From Bacillota bacterium (lineage in GTDB: Bacteria > Bacillota > Clostridia > Peptostreptococcales > Anaerovoracaceae), in NCBI GenBank assembly GCA_017936025.1, contig JAGBGL010000168.1, positions 1-5,039 of the forward strand: 5,039 nt of DNA. Reading direction: 5' to 3'. Below the pieces are notes generated by a model, which ran no database searches, had not been told where the DNA came from, and was given only the letters and a program-made list of their open reading frames with translations. The position numbers and the translations under genes are program-made. Within the stretch, counting starts at the first letter, position 1, and every line of letters starts with the position of its first letter. Positions 1 through 5,039 of the stretch are shown one piece after another.

Positions 1-7
1 AAAAACA

Positions 8-22
8 GGGACAACCAGTCCC
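8..22. repeat. Small GGGAC/GTCCC inverted repeat
   Basis: A perfect 5-bp inverted repeat, GGGAC at 8-12 and GTCCC at 18-22, has a 5-base loop (AACCA). It is preceded by AAAAACA. Hairpins of this GGGACA type occur at the ends of some REP-like elements, but no transposase or matching second end is visible in the window, so the assignment to a mobile element is only a guess. A related stretch, CGGGGACAGT, lies at 284-293 without its own complementary arm. Confidence 0.3.
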
Positions 23-89
23 AATATATTCCCGTATCCAGCAATGTTTTGCACAATTATTTATGGGAAATCAAAGATTGACTGTATAG

Positions 90-130
90 AAAAAGCCCAG
101 ACTCGCCGTTAGGCGAGCTGGGCCTTTGTC
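90..130. terminator. Hairpin terminator, probably bidirectional
   Basis: The left arm is GCCCAG (95-100), one bulged A (101) and CTCGCC (102-107). The loop is GTTA (108-111). The right arm is GGCGAG (112-117) plus CTGGGC (118-123). This gives 12 GC-rich base pairs with a single bulge. On the plus strand the stem is followed by CTTTGTC, a weak U-tract. On the minus strand it is followed by TTTTTC, a better one. It would therefore stop leftward transcription well and rightward transcription moderately. The plus-strand gene it would serve lies left of the window. Confidence 0.8.
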
Positions 131-139
131 TACAGTCTG

Positions 140-180
140 AGTAGACAATGGGTTTTTACCATTGTCTACTTTGATTTTAT
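140..180 (+). terminator. Second hairpin terminator, plus strand
   Basis: A perfect stem of 12 bp pairs 140-151 (AGTAGACAATGG) with 159-170 (CCATTGTCTACT), with a 7-base loop GTTTTTA. It is followed by TTTGATTTTAT. It sits only 17 bases after the right arm of the first hairpin, so the two form a tandem terminator for a gene upstream of the window. The minus-strand side has no T-run. Its left arm can also pair with an upstream copy of TTGTCTAC, described in the findings. Confidence 0.7.
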
Positions 181-551
181 ACCTTCAGTTCGACGTGGGG
201 ATGGTTTTTTGACAGCAAATATAATTCTTTTGCGATACGCAGACGCGCGTAAGACAGATGATGGCATTATTTGCACGTTTTTTCGGGGACAGTGGCGCAA
301 GGCATAATTAAAACGACAACGTATGAGTGATTTTGAAAGAAAAGCGACACGTTTGCGCTGAAAAAGTGCAGGCGGACTTTATTTTCCTTGTATGTTGGTT
401 TTCTGGCCTGAAAAAATGACATTGAAAATGCTTTTTCGTGCTGTTTGATGTCGACCGAAACCTTATGTTCGCCATAAAAGGCAAAGAAGCCTTTAAATGT
501 TGTCGTATCATAGGCCAGTCGCGCCATCCTATCAGATAAAACAATATGATG
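181..551. other. Stretch without a supportable gene
   Basis: This interval lies between the tandem terminators and the rpoN promoter region. On the minus strand it carries an open frame of 97 codons (267-560) and an overlapping frame of 93 codons (308-589). I recognise neither product, and no ribosome binding site at a fitting distance from either start was seen. A 6-bp hairpin, AAAGGC at 477-482 with GCCTTT at 489-494, falls inside it. So does an imperfect one pairing 506-514 with 528-538. The lack of a familiar protein, and the two overlapping frames of similar length, suggest non-coding DNA or an old mobile-element remnant. Neither can be shown here. Confidence 0.5.
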
Positions 552-586
552 CTGTCGCACGACAGTTTTGACAGCCTGTATGTCAA
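552..586. repeat. Two adjacent inverted repeats upstream of rpoN
   Basis: The first is CTGTCG-CA-CGACAG (552-565), a perfect 6-bp dyad with a 2-base centre. The second is TTGACA (568-573), 7 bases, then TGTCAA (581-586), also perfect. They lie side by side about 45-75 bases upstream of the likely rpoN -10 element. The short centre of the first fits a protein-binding operator better than an RNA hairpin. The second also contains a consensus -35 hexamer on each strand. No regulator can be named from the sequence. Confidence 0.4.
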
Positions 587-608
587 CACTAAAAATGACC
601 TAAAAAGC

Positions 609-637
609 CTAGCAATAAAAACTACTTGTGTTATAAT
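609..637 (+). promoter_or_regulatory. Candidate sigma-A promoter of rpoN with extended -10
   Basis: TATAAT at 632-637 matches the -10 consensus perfectly and is preceded by TG plus one base (629-631), the extended -10 motif. The region 16-17 bases upstream (about 609-615, CTAGCAA) is a poor -35 match, as is common when the extended -10 is present. A start point near 644-646 would give a leader of roughly 33 bases before the GTG at 678. An alternative -35, TTGACA at 568-573, has only a TAAAAA-like -10 (590-595) at a 16-base spacing. Confidence 0.65.
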
Positions 638-660
638 ATATTTGTCAAGTTTTGCAGCAC

Positions 661-668
661 AGGAGGAG
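661..668 (+). promoter_or_regulatory. rpoN ribosome binding site that decides the start
   Basis: AGGAGGAG is a near-perfect anti-16S match. It lies 9-11 bases before the in-frame GTG at 678. The nearer ATG at 670 is in another reading frame. The upstream in-frame ATGs at 546 and 549 have no comparable site and lie ahead of the likely promoter. This supports GTG at 678 as the start. Confidence 0.8.
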
Positions 669-677
669 AATGGAGTC

Positions 678-2174
678 GTGCATCTCAGTTATGATTTGAA
701 AATTGAACAGAGTCAGAAACTGGTCATGACGCCGGAACTGATCCAGGCGATCCGTATCCTGCAGTTCAATACTCAGGAACTGGACATGTATGTGCAGGAA
801 GAACTTATGACAAATCCGGTGCTGGAACAGGCAGAGGCGGCGGACCGGCAGCGCGAGGCAGCAGCGGAAGATGCTGTAGACGGTATCACTGACCGTGACA
901 GCGCAGAGAGTACCGACAACCGGAGCGACGATCTTGATATCGACTGGAAAGAGTACATCAAAGACCGCCAGTACGACGACATCAGCTACAGATCGCACGA
1001 ATTCAAAGACCCTGACAGACAGGAAAATTCATACGAACAATACACAGCATCCTCAGAAATGCTCAGTGAGCACCTGATGATCCAGCTTGATATCACAGCA
1101 AAGGATCCGGAAATCCTGAGGGTCGGTGAATACATAATAGAATCTCTTGATGATAACGGTTACATGACCCTTACGAGAGAAGAAATCGCTGCGGCAACAG
1201 GCTCAGCACCGCAGACGATCGAAAAAACAGTAAAACTCATCCAGACCTTCGACCCATACGGGGTCGGAGCCGAAACCCTCGGTGAATGTCTGATGATACA
1301 GATGCGGGCAGCCGGAATGCTCGACGAAATATATGAGCACCTGCTGACTGAATACATCGACGATATCGCGGCAAACAGGCTTCAGAAAATCGCAAAACAG
1401 ATCAGTATCACAACAGAAGACCTGCAGCACAGGATCGACGTGATCCGCATGCTGGAACCTAAGCCCGGCCGCGAATTCGCAGCAAAAAATGATACGCGTT
1501 ACGTGATCCCCGATGTATTTGTAGAATATATCGAAGACGATTACGTAGTAGCAATAAATGACGACAGTGCACCGAACCTGATGGTCAGCGCATTCTACCA
1601 GAGCCTTATGACCGGAGATGATGCAGACGCAGAGCTGACGGAATATCTCACAGCAAGACTCAACTCCGCAGTGAGACTTATCAAAAGCATCGACCAGAGA
1701 AAACAGACCATCTGGAAAGTGGTGGATGCAGTCGTAAAATATCAGAAAGACTTCTTCCGTTATGGAAGTAAACATCTGAAAACTCTGACGCTGAAGCAGA
1801 TCGCCGATGAAGTGGGCATCCACGAATCCACGGTCAGCAGAGCAGTAAACGGCAAGTACCTGCAGAGCCCGAGAGGTGTGTTCGAAATCAAATACTTCTT
1901 CTCATCAGGCGTGACTTCCCGCGGGACAGCAGCAGGAAACAGCTCCGGCAGGAAAAAAGGGCATGACAGCTCGAATGCAGCCGGCATCTCATCTGTCAGC
2001 GTAAAAGATTTCATAAAAGAACTGGTCGGCAGCGAGGATCCAAAACATCCTTACAGTGACCAGGACATGGCCGAAATGCTGAAAGCAAAAGGCATCAGCA
2101 TCTCAAGACGTACAGTGGCCAAGTACAGGGACGAAATGCAGATCCTGTCTTCGTCCAGAAGAAAACGGTATTAA
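678..2174 (+). CDS. rpoN: RNA polymerase sigma-54 factor (RpoN/SigL)
   Basis: This is an alternative sigma factor that binds core RNA polymerase and recognises -24/-12 promoters. It needs an AAA+ enhancer-binding activator to open DNA. Read from GTG 678 it has 498 residues, slightly longer than most family members. Region I is about residues 8-50, including IEQSQKLVMTPELIQAIRIL. A strongly acidic region II spans about 50-125. The core-binding domain follows, with FDPYGVGA at 191-198. A helix-turn-helix lies near 372-395 (IADEVGIHESTVSRAV), and the RpoN box SRRTVAKYRD is at 476-485, close to the C-terminus. A Gly/Ser/Lys-rich linker at about 409-441 accounts for part of the extra length. An in-frame extension back to 546 is possible on paper, but its residues do not resemble the family and it crosses the likely promoter. 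All functional regions are present, so the protein should be active. Its activator and target genes are not in the window. Confidence 0.96.
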   Translation: MHLSYDLKIEQSQKLVMTPELIQAIRILQFNTQELDMYVQEELMTNPVLEQAEAADRQREAAAEDAVDGITDRDSAESTDNRSDDLDIDWKEYIKDRQYDDISYRSHEFKDPDRQENSYEQYTASSEMLSEHLMIQLDITAKDPEILRVGEYIIESLDDNGYMTLTREEIAAATGSAPQTIEKTVKLIQTFDPYGVGAETLGECLMIQMRAAGMLDEIYEHLLTEYIDDIAANRLQKIAKQISITTEDLQHRIDVIRMLEPKPGREFAAKNDTRYVIPDVFVEYIEDDYVVAINDDSAPNLMVSAFYQSLMTGDDADAELTEYLTARLNSAVRLIKSIDQRKQTIWKVVDAVVKYQKDFFRYGSKHLKTLTLKQIADEVGIHESTVSRAVNGKYLQSPRGVFEIKYFFSSGVTSRGTAAGNSSGRKKGHDSSNAAGISSVSVKDFIKELVGSEDPKHPYSDQDMAEMLKAKGISISRRTVAKYRDEMQILSSSRRKRY

Positions 2175-2177
2175 TAA

Positions 2178-2213
2178 AATTGATACATATATAAATTAGT
2201 TTTTAGTAATTTA
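2178..2213 (+). promoter_or_regulatory. Possible promoter/operator region of gap
   Basis: The 54-base gap between rpoN and gap is very AT-rich. It holds TTGATA (2180-2185, a good -35) and TATAAA (2190-2195, a good -10), but these two are too close to work together. Pairing TTGATA with AGTAAT (2205-2210) needs a 19-base spacer. A 7-bp inverted repeat, TAAATTA (2192-2198) and TAATTTA (2207-2213), overlaps this area. A separate promoter is expected because gap is normally expressed far more strongly than a sigma factor gene, but the exact elements are uncertain. Confidence 0.3.
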
Positions 2214-2228
2214 AGGAGGACATAAGTT

Positions 2229-3245
2229 ATGGCAATTAAAATCGGTATCAGTGGATTTGGTCGTATTTCCAGAGTAGTTATCAGAGCGGCAATGTTTGAA
2301 GATGATATTGAAATCGCAGGTATCAACGTAAGAAATGCAGACTATGAATATATGAAATATATGCTGAAATATGACTCCACTTTCGGAAGATTCCCTAAAG
2401 AACTGGGCGTTTACGAAAACGGACTGATCATCGACGGCAAAAAAGTTCCTGTATACAGCGAAAGCGATGCAGCAAACATCCCTTGGGCTGAATGCGGAGC
2501 AGAATACATCGTTGAAGGTACTGGCGCTTACAACACAACAGAAAAAGCACAGGTACACATCGACCAGGGTGCAAAGAAAGTTATCATCACAGCACCTGCA
2601 AAAGATAAAGAAACTCCAACATTCGTAATGGGTGTTAACCACAAAACTTATACAAAAGATATGAACATCGTATCCAACGCGTCCTGCACAACTAACTGTC
2701 TGGCGCCTATCGCAAAAGTTATCGAAGACAACTTCGGTATCGATCAGGGTCTGATGTCCACTATCCACGCAGCAACAGCTAAACAGAAAGTAGTTGACGC
2801 ACGTTCCATGAAAGACTGGAGAACAGGAAGATCCGTATTCAACAACATCATTCCTACATCTACAGGTGCAGCAAAAGCTGTATCCCTGGTAATCCCTTCC
2901 CTGGAAGGCAAAATGACAGGTATCGCTTACAGAGTACCTACTTCTGACGTTTCCATGATCGACCTGAACATCATGACTAAGAAAGAAACTTCTTATGAAG
3001 AAATCTGCCAGAAGGTAAAAGAAGCAGCTGAAGGCGAAATGAAAGGTATCCTGGAATACGTTGATGACGAAGTAGTATCCCTGGACTTCGTAGGTGACCC
3101 ACATACTTCCATCTTCGACGCAAGAGAAGGTATCGAACTGAACAGCAAGTTCTTCAAATTCCTGGCATTCTACGATAACGAATATGGATACTCCAAGAAA
3201 ATTCTGGAGCTGATCCAGCATATGTACAGCGTAGACAACGAATAA
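2229..3245 (+). CDS. gap: Glyceraldehyde-3-phosphate dehydrogenase, phosphorylating, type I
   Basis: This cytoplasmic glycolytic enzyme oxidises glyceraldehyde 3-phosphate with inorganic phosphate to 1,3-bisphosphoglycerate, reducing NAD(P). The length of 338 residues is normal. The Rossmann loop is GFGRIS (9-14). The active site is SNASCTTN (149-156) with catalytic Cys153. His180 in STIHAAT is the general base. Arg235 in YRVPTSDVSMIDL is the substrate-binding arginine. The C-terminal FYDNEYGYS (314-322) is typical. AAGGAGG at 2213-2219, 9 bases before the ATG, is a strong ribosome binding site. The cofactor pocket is atypical. The third Gly of the fingerprint is Ser14, the Asp expected after Asn33 is Val34 followed by Arg35, and the Leu/Gly-Pro pair expected after Asp190 is Ala191-Arg192. 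These changes suggest NADP may be accepted. That is inference, and a biosynthetic or dual-cofactor role cannot be excluded. A terminator follows the gene directly. Confidence 0.97.
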   Translation: MAIKIGISGFGRISRVVIRAAMFEDDIEIAGINVRNADYEYMKYMLKYDSTFGRFPKELGVYENGLIIDGKKVPVYSESDAANIPWAECGAEYIVEGTGAYNTTEKAQVHIDQGAKKVIITAPAKDKETPTFVMGVNHKTYTKDMNIVSNASCTTNCLAPIAKVIEDNFGIDQGLMSTIHAATAKQKVVDARSMKDWRTGRSVFNNIIPTSTGAAKAVSLVIPSLEGKMTGIAYRVPTSDVSMIDLNIMTKKETSYEEICQKVKEAAEGEMKGILEYVDDEVVSLDFVGDPHTSIFDAREGIELNSKFFKFLAFYDNEYGYSKKILELIQHMYSVDNE

Positions 3246-3266
3246 TACATACGGGGAAACCCATCA

Positions 3267-3304
3267 TGACAGCCAAAATTAACACTTTTGGCTGTCAGTT
3301 TTTC
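3267..3304 (+). terminator. Intrinsic terminator between gap and pgk
   Basis: A perfect 12-bp stem pairs TGACAGCCAAAA (3267-3278) with TTTTGGCTGTCA (3286-3297) around a 7-base loop (TTAACAC). GTTTTTC follows at 3298-3304. It begins 22 bases after the gap stop codon. Within a glycolytic cluster it probably ends part of the transcripts after gap, or protects the gap mRNA 3' end, while some polymerase reads on into pgk. No convincing promoter is visible in the 30 bases between it and pgk. Confidence 0.8.
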
Positions 3305-3318
3305 AAATAAACCGGAAA

Positions 3319-3324
3319 AAGGAG
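3319..3324 (+). promoter_or_regulatory. pgk ribosome binding site that decides the start
   Basis: AAGGAG ends one base before the ATG at 3326, which is too close for initiation there. It lies 10 bases before the in-frame ATG at 3335, a workable distance. The protein read from 3335 begins MKKTVRDIEIKGKK, a usual N-terminus for the family. The start is therefore placed at 3335, three codons downstream of the longest possible frame. Confidence 0.8.
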
Positions 3325-3334
3325 AATGACTCTC

Positions 3335-4519
3335 ATGAAAAAAACAGTTAGAGACATTGAAATCAAAGGAAAGAAAGCATTAGTAAGATGCGACTTCAAC
3401 GTTCCTATGCAGGACGGAAAAATCACTGACGACATCCGTATCACTTCCGCACTGCCTACAATCAAATACCTGATCGAAGGCGGCGCAAAAGTTATCCTGA
3501 TGTCCCACATGGGCCGTCCGAAGGGAGAAGCGAAAATGGAATTCACACTGAAGCCTGTAGCAGACAGACTTTCTGAACTGCTGGGTCAGGATGTGACATT
3601 CATCAGCGCAGCTGAAGTAGTAAACCAGGAAGTGGCAGACGCTGCTGCAGCTCTGGAAGAAGGTCAGGTAATGCTGCTGGAAAATGTGCGCTTCCGCAAA
3701 GAAGAAACTAAGAACGAAGAAGGATTTTCCAAAGAGCTGGCTCAGCTGGGCGACATCTTTGTGAACGACGCATTCGGTACAGCTCACAGAGCACACTGCT
3801 CCACTGCAGGCGTAGCAGATTATCTGCCTGCTGTCTCCGGCTTCCTCATTGAAAAAGAAGTGCAGTTCCTGGGCGGCGCAGTTGAAAATCCTGAGCGTCC
3901 ATTCGTAGCGATCATGGGCGGTGCAAAAGTAGGCGACAAGATCCCTGTGATCGAAAACCTGATAAATAAAGTAGACACACTGATCATCGGCGGTGGAATG
4001 AGCTATACATTCTTCAAAGCCATGGGTTTGGAAATCGGTACTTCCATTCTGGATGAACCTAGCCTTGAGCTGGCTAAAGAACTGATGGTCAAAGCCAAAG
4101 AAGCAGGCGTTGACATGATCCTGCCTGTAGACGTAGTGTGTGCAAAAGAATTTGCTAATGACAGTGAAACTATCACTTGTGACATAGATGCTATCCCTGC
4201 TGACATGATGGGCCTCGACATGGGACCTAAATCCGTTGCAGCAGTTAAAAAAGTTCTGGCAGAAGCTAAGACTGTAGTATGGAACGGACCTATGGGTGTG
4301 TTCGAAATGTCCAGCTTTGCCGGTGGAACTATAGGGGTCGCAGAAGCACTGGCTGAAAGTGAAGCTGTTACAATTATAGGCGGCGGAGACTCCGCAGCAG
4401 CTGTAGAACAGTTCGGCTTTGCTGACAAGATGACTCATATCTCTACAGGCGGCGGTGCGTCTCTCGAATTTTTAGAAGGTAAAGTATTACCTGGAATTGC
4501 AGTTTTGGAGGACAAATAA
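3335..4519 (+). CDS. pgk: Phosphoglycerate kinase
   Basis: This cytoplasmic monomeric kinase transfers the acyl phosphate of 1,3-bisphosphoglycerate to ADP, giving ATP and 3-phosphoglycerate, the first ATP-yielding step of glycolysis. The product has 394 residues, the usual bacterial length. The N-terminal domain binds the sugar phosphate. It shows VRCDFNVP (17-24), DDIRI (32-36) with the catalytic Arg, SHMGRPKG (57-64), ENVRFR (116-121) and DAFGTAHRAH (145-154). The C-terminal nucleotide domain has GGAKVGDK (195-202), GGGMSYTF (219-226), WNGPMGVFE (316-324), GGGDSAAA (349-356) and STGGGASLEFLEGK (370-383). All signature motifs are intact, with no frameshift. tpiA begins 4 bases after its stop, and the tpiA ribosome binding site lies within the last codons of pgk, pointing to co-transcription and coupled translation. 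Confidence 0.98.
   Translation: MKKTVRDIEIKGKKALVRCDFNVPMQDGKITDDIRITSALPTIKYLIEGGAKVILMSHMGRPKGEAKMEFTLKPVADRLSELLGQDVTFISAAEVVNQEVADAAAALEEGQVMLLENVRFRKEETKNEEGFSKELAQLGDIFVNDAFGTAHRAHCSTAGVADYLPAVSGFLIEKEVQFLGGAVENPERPFVAIMGGAKVGDKIPVIENLINKVDTLIIGGGMSYTFFKAMGLEIGTSILDEPSLELAKELMVKAKEAGVDMILPVDVVCAKEFANDSETITCDIDAIPADMMGLDMGPKSVAAVKKVLAEAKTVVWNGPMGVFEMSSFAGGTIGVAEALAESEAVTIIGGGDSAAAVEQFGFADKMTHISTGGGASLEFLEGKVLPGIAVLEDK
4507..4511 (+). promoter_or_regulatory. tpiA ribosome binding site inside the pgk 3' end
   Basis: GGAGG lies in the last codons of pgk, 12 bases before the tpiA ATG at 4524. The spacing is a little long. Ribosomes finishing pgk at 4519 would stop right beside the tpiA start, so coupling can compensate. 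No better start with a closer site is present. Confidence 0.65.
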
Positions 4520-4523
4520 GATT

Positions 4524-5039
4524 ATGAGAACACCGTTTATTGCTGGAAACTGGAAAATGTTCAAAACAGCAGCAGAAGCAGCGGCTTTTGCTGAAGAGTT
4601 CAAGGCTCTTTATAAAGACACTGATATCAAAACAGCTATCTGCGCACCATTCGTACACCTGGCTGAGCTGAAAAAAGCTTTCGAAGGCACAGGTATCGGC
4701 GTGGGAGCACAGAATGCTCACTACGAAGACGAAGGCGCTTTCACAGGAGAAATTTCCGTTAAGATGCTGGAAGACATCGGCGTAGATTACTGCGTTATCG
4801 GACATTCCGAAAGAAGACAGTACTTCGCAGAAACAGATGAAACAGTTAATAAGAAATTGAAAAGACTGTTTGCAGGTCCTATCGTACCTATCATGTGCGT
4901 AGGCGAACATCTGGAGCAGAGAGAAGCTGACGAGCAGTATGCAGTTGTTAAAGAGCAGCTGGCCGGCGGCCTTGCGGACATCCCTGCAGCAGACGTGGCT
5001 AAACTGGTTATCGCATATGAACCTGTATGGGCTATCGGA
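4524..5039 (+). CDS. tpiA: Triose-phosphate isomerase, 5' part (cut by window edge)
   Basis: This enzyme interconverts dihydroxyacetone phosphate and glyceraldehyde 3-phosphate, supplying substrate to GAPDH in the cytoplasm. The visible 172 codons, of about 250 in a full gene, cover roughly two thirds of the TIM barrel. AGNWKM (7-12) carries substrate-binding Asn9 and Lys11. GAQNAHYEDEGAFTGEIS (61-78) is the dimer-interface loop. IGHSERR (92-98) has the electrophile His94. CVGE (125-128) is conserved. AYEPVWAIG (164-172) has the catalytic base Glu166 and the start of the mobile loop 6. The frame is open to the last base, so truncation is due only to the window edge. By analogy with other Firmicutes clusters, phosphoglycerate mutase and enolase may follow, but this cannot be seen. 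Confidence 0.97.
   Translation, partial: MRTPFIAGNWKMFKTAAEAAAFAEEFKALYKDTDIKTAICAPFVHLAELKKAFEGTGIGVGAQNAHYEDEGAFTGEISVKMLEDIGVDYCVIGHSERRQYFAETDETVNKKLKRLFAGPIVPIMCVGEHLEQREADEQYAVVKEQLAGGLADIPAADVAKLVIAYEPVWAIG

Noticed and set aside
209..225. TTGACA (209-214) followed by TATAAT (220-225)
   Set aside because: The spacer is only 5 bases. A sigma-A promoter needs about 16-18.
263..276. Sigma-54 promoter-like TGGCATTATTTGCA
   Set aside because: The GG and GC elements are 8 bases apart instead of the required 10, so RpoN should not recognise it.
546..677. In-frame N-terminal extension of rpoN to ATG 546
   Set aside because: The 44 extra residues do not resemble sigma-54, the region contains the TGTTATAAT promoter, and a strong AGGAGGAG site precedes the GTG at 678.
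2211..3221. Long minus-strand open frame opposite gap (336 codons)
   Set aside because: It is a shadow of the strongly biased gap codons. The product is rich in Cys, Phe and Tyr and resembles no known family.
3326..3334. ATG at 3326 as pgk start
   Set aside because: The AAGGAG site ends one base before it, too close to initiate. ATG 3335 has a 10-base spacing and gives the usual N-terminus.
3380..4438. Long minus-strand open frame opposite pgk (352 codons)
   Set aside because: It is a shadow frame of pgk with an implausible Cys/His/Phe-rich composition.

Overview
The window looks like ordinary chromosomal DNA from a Gram-positive anaerobe of the Clostridia/Firmicutes type. It holds a sigma-54 gene (rpoN) followed on the same strand by the triose-phosphate section of glycolysis: gap, pgk and tpiA. 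The Firmicutes-like gene order, strong AGGAGG-type ribosome binding sites, short U-tailed intrinsic terminators and clear homology of all four proteins support this. The genus cannot be fixed from the sequence alone.

Layout. Bases 1-677 contain no gene I can support. This stretch has two back-to-back hairpin terminators (about 90-180), an unexplained 97-codon minus-strand reading frame (267-560) and a palindrome-rich stretch (552-586). An extended -10 promoter (629-637) precedes rpoN. rpoN is best read from a GTG at 678 to 2174 (498 codons). After 54 bases comes gap (2229-3245). A perfect 12-bp hairpin terminator separates it from pgk (start 3335, end 4519), and tpiA (start 4524) follows after 4 bases and runs off the right edge at 5039.

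How the genes work together. GAPDH makes 1,3-bisphosphoglycerate and a reduced nicotinamide cofactor. Phosphoglycerate kinase takes the phosphate to make ATP. Triose-phosphate isomerase feeds dihydroxyacetone phosphate into the GAPDH step. pgk and tpiA are tightly spaced and probably translationally coupled. gap is set apart by its own strong ribosome binding site and by the terminator behind it, which would give more gap mRNA than pgk-tpiA mRNA. RpoN is a transcription factor, not a glycolytic enzyme, and its position directly ahead of gap is the notable contextual point. The glycolytic repressor gene cggR, which often sits just before gap in Firmicutes, is absent from this gap.

I found no undescribed multi-gene system. 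The observations most worth a second look are the cofactor pocket of the GAPDH, where several residues typical of NAD-specific enzymes are replaced, the internal terminator, and the paired-helix arrangement near the left edge.
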